Origin: Bacillota bacterium
GTDB lineage: Bacteria > Bacillota > Clostridia > Christensenellales > JAEXRW01
Assembly: GCA_023454175.1 (NCBI GenBank)
Contig: JAEXRW010000031.1
Coordinates: 44,679-108,678, forward strand
DNA: 64,000 nucleotides
Direction of reading: 5' to 3'
The notes beneath the pieces are model-generated. The model was not told where the DNA came from, did no database searches, and was given only the letters and a program-made list of their open reading frames with translations. Each line of letters begins with the position of its first letter. The first letter of the stretch is position 1. The position numbers and the translations under genes are program-made. Below, one piece after another: positions 51,352-59,208 of this stretch.

Positions 51352-52542
51352 ATGGAGTTGAATGAGGTCGTCCAGCTGGACAAAAAGCACTACCTCGGCG
51401 TATTCGGGGACCGTGTGCCTGTATGCTTTGTGAAAGGCAATGGCGTCACCCTGTGGGATACCGAAGGGAAAAGCTATACCGACTTTTTCGGCGGCATCGC
51501 CGTCAATTCCCTCGGATACGGGAATAAACGTGTGAAAAAGGCGCTCCACAAACAGGTGGATTCCCTTTTGCATACTTCCAGTGTCTTTTACGTGGAGAAC
51601 CAGGCGCGCCTTGCTGCGTTGCTTTGCGAAAATAGTTGCTTCGACCGCGTTTTTTTCAGCAATAGCGGGGCCGAGGCCAATGAAGGGGCCTTCAAGCTCG
51701 CCATGAAGTATGCGGTGGAAAAGGGTGAGAACCGCAAAAAGATCGTCTCCGCCAGGAATTCCTTCCATGGCCGTACGATGTACACGCTCTATGCCACGGG
51801 CCAGGAGAAATTCCATGCCCCCTTCCTCCCCGTGCCCGATCATTTCGCGTATGTGGATTTCAACGACATTGCCGCGCTTGAAGCTGCAGTGGACGGCCAG
51901 ACCTGCGCTGTTATTTTGGAAACGGTTCAGGGCGAAGGCGGCGTACTGCCCGCCACGCAGGAGTACCTCAAGGCTGCGCGTGATATTTGTACGAAACATG
52001 ACGTTCCGCTCATACTGGATGAGGTGCAGACGGGCCTGGGCCGGACGGGCAAACTGTTTTCCTTCATGCACTACGGCATCGAGCCCGATATTGTTACGCT
52101 GGCCAAGGCCCTTGGCGGCGGCGTGCCCATTGGCGCCATTTTGGCAAAAGAGCATGTGGCGCAGGCCTTTAAAAAAGGCGACCACGGCAGCACCTTCGGC
52201 GGCAACCCCCTCGCCTGTGCCGCCGGAATCGCGGTGATGGAGGAGCTCACACAGACGGATATCATCGATCGGTGCAATAATACCGGTACTTTTTTCAAGA
52301 AGGCATTGGAAAAGCTCGCGAAGCGCTGCCCTTCCATCAAGGCCGTCCGGGGCATGGGCCTCATGCTCGGCGTGGAAATGGCGGAAGGCGTAAAAGCATC
52401 GGATGCCGTGAAAAAGCTGCTGGACAAAGGCTTTATCGTGGGTACGGCGGGCGCCAATACCGTACGTTTTGTACCGCCTTTCATCGTGACGAAAAAACAG
52501 GTCGGCGCTGTGGTGGCCGCCCTTGAGGACGTGCTGAAATAG
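51352..52542 (+). CDS. argD: Acetylornithine aminotransferase
   Basis: The 396-residue PLP aminotransferase has FFGGIAVNSLGYGN, SNSGAEANEGAFKLAMKYA, EVQTGLGRTGKLFSFMHYG and the PLP lysine in VTLAKALGGGVPIGAI. It makes N-acetylornithine. ATG 51352 has GGAGG five bases upstream; the in-frame GTG at 51340 lies before that site. It lies 12 bp after argB and 11 bp before argF. Confidence 0.95.
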   Translation: MELNEVVQLDKKHYLGVFGDRVPVCFVKGNGVTLWDTEGKSYTDFFGGIAVNSLGYGNKRVKKALHKQVDSLLHTSSVFYVENQARLAALLCENSCFDRVFFSNSGAEANEGAFKLAMKYAVEKGENRKKIVSARNSFHGRTMYTLYATGQEKFHAPFLPVPDHFAYVDFNDIAALEAAVDGQTCAVILETVQGEGGVLPATQEYLKAARDICTKHDVPLILDEVQTGLGRTGKLFSFMHYGIEPDIVTLAKALGGGVPIGAILAKEHVAQAFKKGDHGSTFGGNPLACAAGIAVMEELTQTDIIDRCNNTGTFFKKALEKLAKRCPSIKAVRGMGLMLGVEMAEGVKASDAVKKLLDKGFIVGTAGANTVRFVPPFIVTKKQVGAVVAALEDVLK

Positions 52543-52553
52543 GAGTGTTGAAT

Positions 52554-53510
52554 ATGGATCTTTTGAATTATAAGGCTGAAAAGCCTTTTTCGCAGAAACA
52601 TCTCGTCTCCCTGAAGGATTATTCGAAAGGCGACATCCTCCAGGTGCTTTCCCTTGCCCTGAAGCTCAAGGCGGAATACAAAAAAGGCAGGGGCCAGAAG
52701 TACCTTGAGAACAAGACCCTCGCGATGATCTTCACCAAATCCTCCACCCGCACCCGCGTCTCCTTTGAGGCCGGCATGCTGCAGCTCGGGGGTTCCGCCC
52801 TCTTCCTCAGCAGCGCCGATATCCAATTGGGACGCGGCGAGACCATCGGGGATACCGCGCAGGTGCTCTCGCGCATGGTGGATGGGATCATGATCCGGAC
52901 GTTTAAGCAGAGCGACGTCGAGGATCTGGCGAAGTATGGTACGATACCGGTAATTAACGGGTTGACCGATTTGGTCCATCCCTGCCAGGCCCTGGCGGAT
53001 ATTATGACGCTCTATGAGAGCAAGGGCACGCTTTCCGGCCTGAAGCTGGCCTATGTGGGGGACGGCAATAATGTCGCCCATTCCCTGGCCACCATCTGTT
53101 CCAAACTCGGCATCGATTTTGCCCTCGCCTGCCCCGAGGGGTATGACCCGGATGCGGCGATCATGGATGCGGCCCGGGAGAATGCGAAAGCCTCCGGCAG
53201 CAGCATCGTGGTGACGAGGGACCCGGCGGAAGCGGCCAAAGGCGCCGACGCGGTCTATACCGATGTCTGGACCAGCATGGGTCAGGAGTCCGAGCAGAAG
53301 GAACGTATGAGGGTCTTTGCCCCATACCAGGTCAATGGTGACTTGTTTGGAAAAGCCAAGCCCGACGCCATCTTCCTCCACTGCCTCCCCTGCCACCGCG
53401 GCGAGGAGGTCACGGCGGAAGTGGTGGACGGCCCGCGTTCGCTGGTGTTTGACGAGGCGGAAAACCGTCTCCATGCCCAGAAGGCGGTATTGGTCCTTTT
53501 GATGAAGTGA
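52554..53510 (+). CDS. argF: Ornithine carbamoyltransferase
   Basis: The 318-residue enzyme has the carbamoyl-phosphate motif SSTRTRVSFE, DLVHPCQALAD and the catalytic HCLPCHRGEEV, which makes it ornithine- rather than acetylornithine-specific. ATG 52554 has GGAG eight bases upstream. It would act on free ornithine, which needs a deacetylation step (argJ, argE or an acetylornithine deacetylase) not encoded in this operon. Confidence 0.95.
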   Translation: MDLLNYKAEKPFSQKHLVSLKDYSKGDILQVLSLALKLKAEYKKGRGQKYLENKTLAMIFTKSSTRTRVSFEAGMLQLGGSALFLSSADIQLGRGETIGDTAQVLSRMVDGIMIRTFKQSDVEDLAKYGTIPVINGLTDLVHPCQALADIMTLYESKGTLSGLKLAYVGDGNNVAHSLATICSKLGIDFALACPEGYDPDAAIMDAARENAKASGSSIVVTRDPAEAAKGADAVYTDVWTSMGQESEQKERMRVFAPYQVNGDLFGKAKPDAIFLHCLPCHRGEEVTAEVVDGPRSLVFDEAENRLHAQKAVLVLLMK

Positions 53511-53523
53511 GGGATTATTTGCA

Positions 53524-54036
53524 ATGAAGCAGGTCGAGATTCGCAAGGCCACGCGGGAGGATGTGCTCGCCATATCCCAGATCACCGCCGAAGCCTTCCA
53601 TAAATACGCGCTGGACCTGGGTGATACCAAATCGGTCGGCGCCCTGCGTGAGACGCCCAAGGATGTGCTGAAGGATATCGCGCACAAGCGCGTCTATATT
53701 GCCTTCCTGGATGGCGAGCCCGTGGGGTCCATCCGCTTTGAGGTGATCGGCCAGGTCGCTTATATCAGCCGTTTCGGCGTTAAATTGATCGCCCAGGGCT
53801 GTGGTGTGGGCCACGCCCTCATCAAGGCCGTGGAGGCCAAATGTCGCAGGCTGGAGCTTTCCGCCATGGTGCTCCATACGTCCAGCCGCATGTCCAGCCT
53901 GGTGCGTTTCTATTACGGCTGCGGCTTCTTCATCCATTCCACCACGTCCGTCCGCGGCTACATCCGCGCCCTGCTCGTCAGGGAGCTGGTGGACGACCCG
54001 GGCCTGGATTATGTGGAGATCGTGAATGGTAGGTAA
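53524..54036 (+). CDS. GNAT N-acetyltransferase at the end of the arg operon
   Basis: The 170-residue GNAT protein has the acetyl-CoA pattern GVKLIAQGCGVGHALIKAVEAKC (about residues 85-107) and LVRFYYGCGFF. It starts 13 bp after argF, so it is probably cotranscribed. Short GNAT-type N-acetylglutamate synthases exist in some bacteria, and argJ is absent here, so this protein is a candidate for supplying N-acetylglutamate. That is an inference from position; sequence alone does not prove substrate. Confidence 0.85.
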   Translation: MKQVEIRKATREDVLAISQITAEAFHKYALDLGDTKSVGALRETPKDVLKDIAHKRVYIAFLDGEPVGSIRFEVIGQVAYISRFGVKLIAQGCGVGHALIKAVEAKCRRLELSAMVLHTSSRMSSLVRFYYGCGFFIHSTTSVRGYIRALLVRELVDDPGLDYVEIVNGR

Positions 54037-54060
54037 TGTTCACTCATAACTCGATTGATA

Positions 54061-54100
54061 TGCAAAAGGAGGCAGTCCATCTGCCTCCTATACGGTTTTT
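54061..54100. terminator. Terminator between the arg operon and the repeat region
   Basis: AGGAGGCAG (54067-54075) pairs with CTGCCTCCT (54081-54089). TTTTTT follows on the plus strand, and TTTT on the minus strand, so it can stop transcription from both directions. Confidence 0.85.
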
Positions 54101-54123
54101 TGTGACCTTGAAGACATATTTTA

Positions 54124-54200
54124 ATCAGTCATTTCTGGCGGCGTGTACGTCAGAAATGACACCTTGCAAGCAGGTTTGTGGTGAACAAACCTGCTTGTGG
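54124..54200 (+). repeat. Two-hairpin dispersed repeat, copy 4 (best conserved)
   Basis: Hairpin 1 is perfect: GTCATTTCTG (54128-54137) with CAGAAATGAC (54151-54160). Hairpin 2 is a 12-bp stem: CAAGCAGGTTTG (54167-54178) with CAAACCTGCTTG (54186-54197). It lies between the convergent arg operon and DUF2284 gene, with terminators on both sides. Confidence 0.85.
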
Positions 54201-54204
54201 AAAA

Positions 54205-54235
54205 ATCATAAAAGTGGCAAAGCCACTTTTATGAT
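54205..54235. terminator. Bidirectional terminator of the DUF2284 gene
   Basis: ATCATAAAAGTGGC and GCCACTTTTATGAT flank an AAA loop; the stem includes the DUF2284 stop codon. It closely resembles the hairpin beside dispersed repeat copy 1. Confidence 0.8.
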
Positions 54236-54771
54236 AAAAGGTACGCCCCAAAGTAAGTCACCGTATTCTGCCCGTTGATGTAGTTCATGTTGCAGAGCCC
54301 CGCCAGTTTGGATACGTAGATGCCGTAGGCCTCCAGCGAGGCCAGCGCCTTGTCAGGGTGCCTGCAGGGCTGCTCCTCCCGTTTTGCGCACTTCTCGCAC
54401 ACCGGGCATCCCCCCGCCGAGAGCTGCAGCATATCTCCGTTCCACGCTTCTTTGACCTTCTCGGTGATGCGGTCGGTGACCTCCTTGTGCTTCTTCCCCA
54501 CCGCCACCATCCCTTCGTAATCGAATGAGTCTTCTATCTCGCCCACCGTCTGGTAGACCAGCGCGTATTTGTACCCTTTCGCCCTTTGGATCAGTGTATC
54601 GATTTCCCCCACGTGCGGCGGGCACATCCAGTTCCGCCCGAAGTTCCCGCAATAGTTCACTTCGCATGACTTTCGCAGTTCCGCGTCGAACGGGATTTTC
54701 TCCACTTCGATGATCCCAGCCTTGAATGCGCCCTGCGTTACCGCTTCAGCCGCCAGACTCTTAAGATCCAT
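54229..54771 (-). CDS. DUF2284 metal-binding protein
   Basis: The 180-residue protein has clustered cysteines in VNYCGNFGRNWMCPPHVG (about residues 37-54) and GGCPVCEKCAKREEQPCRHP (about 117-136), characteristic of DUF2284, a predicted metal or Fe-S protein found in anaerobes and often near corrinoid or redox genes. ATG 54771 has AAAGGAGA seven bases upstream; an earlier in-frame start would lie before that site. Function unknown. A terminator separates it from the CPBP protease gene upstream. Confidence 0.87.
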   Translation of the reverse strand: MDLKSLAAEAVTQGAFKAGIIEVEKIPFDAELRKSCEVNYCGNFGRNWMCPPHVGEIDTLIQRAKGYKYALVYQTVGEIEDSFDYEGMVAVGKKHKEVTDRITEKVKEAWNGDMLQLSAGGCPVCEKCAKREEQPCRHPDKALASLEAYGIYVSKLAGLCNMNYINGQNTVTYFGAYLLS

Positions 54772-54837
54772 ATGCTTCTCCTTTGGATTTGAGTGATTAT
54801 ATTGATTATAACTGTATTTCTGCCCGGACTGCAATGT

Positions 54838-54863
54838 CAAAAGGAGGCACGAATGCCTCCTTT
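54838..54863. terminator. Terminator of the CPBP protease gene
   Basis: AAGGAGGC and GCCTCCTTT form a stem around ACGAAT, 25 bases past the stop at 54888; T-runs exist on both strands. Confidence 0.85.
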
Positions 54864-54887
54864 CTTTGAAGGTTTGTCTGAATCAGG

Positions 54888-55727
54888 TTATTGTACCGGT
54901 TCTGGCTTTTTGTTCCGCATGGTCTTGGAGAAGACCGCGATAAGTATTGCAGCCACGCAAATTACAGCCACCGATACCGCAGTTTTCGCGATGTCGTCCG
55001 CCTGGCCGTTGAAGGAAAAGGATGGCGTCAGGATGCCCGCCATGGTGATGGTGAAATGGTACAGGATCATCAGAATCAGGTTGCCCCTGGTTTTGTTGTA
55101 GATAAAGGTCATGATCACGCTGTGGGCGGTCAGGTTGATCGGCCCCAGCAGCAGGAATATCGGAATGAACAGCCATCCATATGCGCTGAACGCGATATAG
55201 TCGGAGGGCATATGCCACAGCCCCCATACCAGTCCCAGCAGTATGCTTGCCGGCAGGATGCCGAATCGGTTTTGCATCCTCGGCAGCGCAAACCCCCTCC
55301 AGCCGATCTCTTCCCCAAAGCTGGAGAAAATCGGCCAGATGAAGCCCATGACCATCATCATCCCCGGCACGCTGAAGGTGACCGTCCTGCCGGTTGTCGC
55401 CTGTACGCCCGCCTGTACAGCGGTGAGGAGCGGCACGGTCAGTATTGCCATGGCATACCATCCGATACCGTTTTTGCCCCGTTTGAAACCAGAAAAAAGG
55501 GAGCTGGTTTCTTTTTTGCCCCCGGTGATGGCGGAGGTGATGATCCCGGAGATGCTCGGTCCGAATCCCCCGAGCAGGGCAAAGATAATAAATGTGGGTG
55601 GCAGGTTGCCGCTCATGATAGCGTCGCTCGGCGTCGAAAAGATGAGCCCGGACCACCAGCCCCAGGACCAGACAAATGCAAGGATGAAGTATATGAAAAG
55701 GTTATGCTTTCGGATCCATTCTTTCAT
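54888..55727 (-). CDS. CPBP-family intramembrane metalloprotease
   Basis: The 279-residue multipass protein has the three Abi/CPBP motifs: FGEEIGWRGFALP (Glu pair), LVWGLWHMP (His) and HFTITMAG (His). It has about eight helices. Bacterial CPBP proteases are linked to bacteriocin immunity or stress signalling, and the family also includes Rce1-type prenyl-protein proteases. A neighbouring gene (56504) encodes an isoprenylcysteine methyltransferase-like protein, an echo of eukaryotic CAAX processing. ATG 55727 has AAAGGG nine bases upstream. Confidence 0.9.
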   Translation of the reverse strand: MKEWIRKHNLFIYFILAFVWSWGWWSGLIFSTPSDAIMSGNLPPTFIIFALLGGFGPSISGIITSAITGGKKETSSLFSGFKRGKNGIGWYAMAILTVPLLTAVQAGVQATTGRTVTFSVPGMMMVMGFIWPIFSSFGEEIGWRGFALPRMQNRFGILPASILLGLVWGLWHMPSDYIAFSAYGWLFIPIFLLLGPINLTAHSVIMTFIYNKTRGNLILMILYHFTITMAGILTPSFSFNGQADDIAKTAVSVAVICVAAILIAVFSKTMRNKKPEPVQ

Positions 55728-55810
55728 TGATTTATGCCCTTTCAATTATGTGATCTGACTAGCGTTGGAATAAATGATGATCTTGCCGCATTGTGTTCGG
55801 GTTGGGCAGG

Positions 55811-56482
55811 TTACCTTGCAGCTTTTGCCGCCGGTTTCACCCATTTCCCCAGTCCGCTGGTATCGGTGCGGAAAAGTTTGAGTGCGAGCAGGAACGTCCA
55901 CACCTGCAGCGTGCCGATGTTCAGCCTCTCCACCAGCCCGAAGTAATCCAGCTTTTGCGCATAGAATATCGATGTTGTCCCGCCGAAGATGAAGATCAGG
56001 ATGCCCGTGATGATGCAGTACGTGCCAAACCCCTTGAAGCCGTGAAGCTTGCGGAATCCCACGCCGATGAGGATGGGCGCCAGGATGGTCAGCGGTATGA
56101 TGGCGAAAGTGACCGCCAGGTGCATCGTGCCAAGGAAAGTTGGTTCTGCGCCCGGCAGGTCCTCCGGGAAGTAATTGTAGGTCAATGATACTGCTTCCAT
56201 TATGAGGTACAGCAGCATGCCCGCCTGCGCCACTTTGGGTGCGAATGTCCGCAGGTACAGGTACGCGAACAGGCCGAATGTGATGGCCGGTATCGTATAA
56301 AACCACAGGATGAATTGCAGGGTGGCGCGGTCGGGCGCCCCGCTCCCCGTCAGGTCGCTGATGGGCTGCATCAGGTGGTTGTACCCGTTCCACAGGAAAC
56401 CGCCCAGCACCACGTGCAATACATAAGCCACGACTGCCACGATCCCCAGGACCGTCAGCCTTCGGAATACGTTCTTTGCCAT
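55811..56482 (-). CDS. DUF998 membrane protein
   Basis: The 223-residue protein has six hydrophobic helices (first about residues 8-28), with GYNHLMQPISDLTGSGAPDR in the first extracytoplasmic loop, matching the DUF998 family. The role is unknown. It follows the ICMT-like gene by 21 bp and precedes the CPBP gene by 83 bp on the same strand. It may sense or modify membrane lipids with its neighbours. Confidence 0.78.
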   Translation of the reverse strand: MAKNVFRRLTVLGIVAVVAYVLHVVLGGFLWNGYNHLMQPISDLTGSGAPDRATLQFILWFYTIPAITFGLFAYLYLRTFAPKVAQAGMLLYLIMEAVSLTYNYFPEDLPGAEPTFLGTMHLAVTFAIIPLTILAPILIGVGFRKLHGFKGFGTYCIITGILIFIFGGTTSIFYAQKLDYFGLVERLNIGTLQVWTFLLALKLFRTDTSGLGKWVKPAAKAAR

Positions 56483-56503
56483 TCTTTTGCCTCCAGGGTT
56501 ATG

Positions 56504-56965
56504 CTATAGGAATTTTATGATAACGCTTTTTTTATACGCCCTGTATTCATCGCCGAATTTCTCTTCCAGATACTTATGCTCTTCACGAACGAATATCTTG
56601 TAAGCGATGAAAGCCGGGACTACGCTCCCCAGCACCAGCCAGGAGTTCAGGATCAGGCAGATGCCCGGCAGCGTCAGGAAGATCATGAATACATACATCG
56701 GGTTCAGGAAAAGGTGGTAAAGCCCTTTCGTGACAAGGCCCTCCTTTTTGTACGCTTTCATCATGGGCAGTGCGGCCCCTAGGTTCAGGGAAAAGCCCAC
56801 TACGACGAGGGCGATGCCGATAATGAGCACCGTGGAGTAGTCTGTCGTTGTCATTTTAAATAATGGCGCGAAAACGAGGTCCAGCGTGATCGAGATGGCG
56901 AGGTAAAGCACCAGCACGATGGCGATCTTGCCGCCCACTCCCATCAGGGACATCTTCTTTTTCAT
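56504..56965 (-). CDS. Isoprenylcysteine/phospholipid methyltransferase-like membrane protein
   Basis: The 153-residue protein has four membrane helices and the ICMT/PEMT-like signature GLVTKGLYHLFLNPMYVFMI and EEHKYLEEKFGDEYRAYKKS near the C-terminus, where SAM and acceptor bind. Bacterial members methylate lipids or unknown small molecules. It is 21 bp before the DUF998 gene. Upstream gap 147 bp holds a hairpin; whether it is read from the TetR promoter is unclear. Confidence 0.82.
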   Translation of the reverse strand: MKKKMSLMGVGGKIAIVLVLYLAISITLDLVFAPLFKMTTTDYSTVLIIGIALVVVGFSLNLGAALPMMKAYKKEGLVTKGLYHLFLNPMYVFMIFLTLPGICLILNSWLVLGSVVPAFIAYKIFVREEHKYLEEKFGDEYRAYKKSVIIKFL

Positions 56966-57032
56966 CGAGATCTTCCTCCTTATCAGTTTAATGTAGAATA
57001 ATACCGGTACAGGTGTTCTGCTGAAAAGAAAG

Positions 57033-57056
57033 CCAATGAAGCCTGTCCTCCATTGG
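57033..57056 (-). terminator. Hairpin between the small Cys-rich protein gene and the ICMT-like gene
   Basis: CCAATG pairs with CATTGG across a 12-base loop on the minus strand, followed by a T-rich CTTTCTTTTC. A TATAAT-like hexamer just upstream may mark a separate promoter for the ICMT-like gene, but no -35 supports it. Confidence 0.5.
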
Positions 57057-57112
57057 CATAGCCTTGTAAATATTATAACAATCGTACCTGTTGTTGGGAA
57101 GGGGGCCTTGGC

Positions 57113-57550
57113 CTATCGCCTGCTGATATTTACGCTGCATTTTCCGCCGTCCCACAGTGTGCTCTCGGCAGTGAATGTGATGTCCGGTTCGACCCCTTTT
57201 GCCATGCCCTCCATGGGATCCAGGCAGTAGATGCTGCAGGGCTGTTGCGCGCCCGTCTTCTTTGCGATGGCGCACAGCATGCACCCCGTGGCGGTTGCGC
57301 GGCATCCGCTTTCTGTAGTCTCAACGATCCAGTTCGCGCACCCCATCAAGTCGGTCAGCTTCAGGAATACTTCCTCCGCGCTTTGGACGTTGAGTTGTTT
57401 TGTGCGCATTCCTCCGCTCGCCATCTGCTCCGCCCGTTTCTCGTTTCTCACCTTTTCGAGTATTCCTTCCCGCCCCATCCGCAGCACGGAATCCGCCAGC
57501 GCCCCCGCGTAAATGGTTTGTAGTAGCTTGATCTTTTCCTGAGGTTCCAT
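57113..57550 (-). CDS. Cys-rich protein resembling ATC hydrolase-like domains
   Basis: The 145-residue protein is helical at first (KIKLLQTIYAGALADSVLRMGREGILEKV), then has four cysteines in ATGCMLCAIAKKTGAQQPCSIYCLDP and an ITFTAESTLWDGGKCSVNI end. The pattern of late cysteines and GMAKGVEPDI resembles the L-2-amino-thiazoline-4-carboxylate hydrolase-like domain family, but I cannot confirm it. It starts 22 bp after the TetR gene on the same strand, so is likely under that regulator. Confidence 0.6.
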   Translation of the reverse strand: MEPQEKIKLLQTIYAGALADSVLRMGREGILEKVRNEKRAEQMASGGMRTKQLNVQSAEEVFLKLTDLMGCANWIVETTESGCRATATGCMLCAIAKKTGAQQPCSIYCLDPMEGMAKGVEPDITFTAESTLWDGGKCSVNISRR

Positions 57551-57572
57551 GTTCTTCCCCCTAATATAAAGT

Positions 57573-58148
57573 TTAATTGCCTATCTTCAGTATCAGTGCG
57601 ATCTGCCTTCTGATCTTTTCTTCATCTAACCGCTGGTCCATCAGGATGGTCCTGTCGATGATATTCTCCATGTAGTTGATGAGGATCTCCGTCACATCCT
57701 CACACATTTCAGGATCCGTGACGGCTTTCTGCATCAGGCGTTTGTTGGCCGCGGCCCTGCCCTCTTCCCATTGCGTCACGCTTTCCCGCGCCTTCCCGCT
57801 GCCTTCGAATCCCAGCCATACCTTCAGCGCCATCTTGTATACGTCCCGGTCAAAGCCCTGCAGCTCCTTGCGGCTCCGGTACACCTGGAGATAGATCTCT
57901 TCGGCGCTGGCCGTGAAGTCGATGCGCTTGTTCATCATCTCGGTGATATGCAGGAACCGGTTGATGACGATCTCTTCGAAAAGTTCGTTCTTGCTCTTGT
58001 AGTGGTAATAAAGCGTGGGCAGCGAGCATTCAGATGCGCCGGCGATATCCCGCATGCTCGTCCCGTGAAACCCTTTTTCACTGAATAGCTCCACCGCTTT
58101 TTGGATGATCCTTTCCCGTACGCTTTCATCGTTCATGTATGATGGCAC
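57573..58148 (-). CDS. TetR-family transcriptional regulator
   Basis: The 191-residue repressor has an N-terminal HTH (residues about 10-55: RIIQKAVELFSEKGFHGTSMRDIAGASECSLPTLYYHYKSK) and a helical ligand-binding domain. The start is uncertain: a GTG at 58148 and an ATG at 58136 are both possible, neither with good spacing to AGGAAG. It probably regulates itself through the inverted repeat just past its -10, and perhaps the membrane genes downstream. TetR regulators commonly respond to lipophilic compounds. Confidence 0.92.
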   Translation of the reverse strand: MPSYMNDESVRERIIQKAVELFSEKGFHGTSMRDIAGASECSLPTLYYHYKSKNELFEEIVINRFLHITEMMNKRIDFTASAEEIYLQVYRSRKELQGFDRDVYKMALKVWLGFEGSGKARESVTQWEEGRAAANKRLMQKAVTDPEMCEDVTEILINYMENIIDRTILMDQRLDEEKIRRQIALILKIGN

Positions 58149-58153
58149 TTCCT

Positions 58154-58173
58154 ATATCTAACGTTCGTTATAT
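58154..58173. promoter_or_regulatory. Putative TetR operator
   Basis: The core TAACG-tt-CGTTA (58159-58170) lies within ATAT flanks (58154-58173), directly downstream of the -10 of the tetR promoter. Confidence 0.6.
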
Positions 58174-58175
58174 AA

Positions 58176-58204
58176 ATATTATCTGATCCCTGACATTGTG
58201 TCAA
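58176..58204 (-). promoter_or_regulatory. Promoter of the tetR gene cluster
   Basis: On the minus strand TTGACA (58204-58199) and TAATAT (58181-58176) are 17 bases apart. Confidence 0.8.
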
Positions 58205-58249
58205 GTAAGTAAATGATTGTTTTAGACAAATAAATGCGGATATTTCGCA

Positions 58250-58277
58250 TTGACTTATCCCCACCCTCGTATATAAT
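58250..58277 (+). promoter_or_regulatory. Promoter of the TPP riboswitch-thiT unit
   Basis: TTGACT (58250-58255) and TATAAT (58272-58277) are 16 bases apart, about 20 bases before the aptamer. Confidence 0.75.
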
Positions 58278-58298
58278 GAAAGGCAAATAATATTTATT

Positions 58299-58389
58299 TC
58301 CGCTAGGGGTGCTTTAGGCTGAGATGGGGAGCGTTTCCGCTCTCCGACCCTCCGAACCTGTTGGGGTAATCCTTGCGAAGGGAAGCGGA
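58299..58389 (+). ncRNA. TPP riboswitch
   Basis: AGGGGTGCTTTAGGCTGAGA, ACCCTCCGAACCTG and TTGGGGTAATCCTTGCGAAGG follow in canonical order, closed by a CCGC/GCGG P1 stem. It controls the thiamine transporter gene downstream. Confidence 0.97.
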
Positions 58390-58390
58390 T

Positions 58391-58474
58391 TTGTGCAAAG
58401 GGCTCGCGCGTCGTGCGCATCATGCACAACTTTTTCACGCTTCCCGCGGTATTTCAGATAGGCCGCGGGATTTT
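58391..58474 (+). terminator. TPP riboswitch expression platform
   Basis: TTGTGC (about 58391) pairs with GCACAA, followed by CTTTTTC (58430-58437), a terminator expected to form when TPP is bound. A second stem, CCCGCGG with CCGCGGG followed by ATTTTGC (58447-58474), follows it. Confidence 0.75.
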
Positions 58475-58518
58475 GCATTTCAGGTACCTTCTTTAGCGGC
58501 AGAAAGGATGTTTTTGCC

Positions 58519-59187
58519 ATGACCAATCCCACCACAAGAATCAGAAAACCAATGATGCCTCTAAGAGTACTCGTGACCTGTTCCCTGCTCGTAGCTATGA
58601 GTTTTGCCCTCTCATGGATCAAGATGTTCCAAATGCCCCAAGGTGGCTCTATTACAGCTTTCTCAATGCTTCCAATCATGATGGCCGGTTATCTGTTCGG
58701 AATCGTACCTGGCTTATTAAGCGGTTTGGCCTATAGCTTGCTGCAAATGATGCAGGATTTTTATGTGGTTCACCCCGCCCAGTTCCTTCTGGACTATATC
58801 TTCGCCTTTACCGTGCTAGGATTGACTGCAATTGTTGGTATTGCCTATCGAAAAATAAACTCCACTCCTAAAAGTGATAAATCAATCGGTAGATTTATCG
58901 GTGGATACTTCTTGCTTCCTCTTGCATTTTTTTTTGCAGGAACATTAAGGTTCATCATGCATACTGTTTCGGGCGCCATTTTCTTTGCAAGTTATGCCCC
59001 TGCAGGAGTGAATCCATGGGTTTACTCTTTTATCTATAACGGTTCGTATATGGGTGTTGAAATAGGACTGTGCGTAGGATTTCTTCTTTTCCCTGTTACG
59101 GGGATTCCATTTAACATGCTCATAAACACACTGTTTAAGCAAGTGCGAACGTGGCAGCAACCAAAACGACCGATTGCAAATGTCTGA
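58519..59187 (+). CDS. thiT: Thiamine ECF transporter S component
   Basis: The 222-residue membrane protein has six helices and the ThiT signature IKMFQMPQGGSITAFSMLPIMMAGYLFG, with FIMHTVSGAIFFASYAP and GSYMGVEIGLC. It binds thiamine and joins a shared ECF energy-coupling module encoded elsewhere. AAAGGAT lies nine bases upstream of ATG 58519. A TPP riboswitch controls it. It is clearly more AT-rich than neighbouring genes, which suggests acquisition from a lower-GC Firmicute with its riboswitch. Confidence 0.94.
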   Translation: MTNPTTRIRKPMMPLRVLVTCSLLVAMSFALSWIKMFQMPQGGSITAFSMLPIMMAGYLFGIVPGLLSGLAYSLLQMMQDFYVVHPAQFLLDYIFAFTVLGLTAIVGIAYRKINSTPKSDKSIGRFIGGYFLLPLAFFFAGTLRFIMHTVSGAIFFASYAPAGVNPWVYSFIYNGSYMGVEIGLCVGFLLFPVTGIPFNMLINTLFKQVRTWQQPKRPIANV

Positions 59188-59208
59188 ATCTAAACGTTTT
59201 CTAGAAAT

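Noticed and set aside
50221..52185. A long open frame on the minus strand through argC, argB and argD
   Set aside because: The plus-strand genes are unambiguous family members; the frame is a by-product of GC-rich codon use and has His/Asp-rich low-complexity translation typical of antisense shadows.
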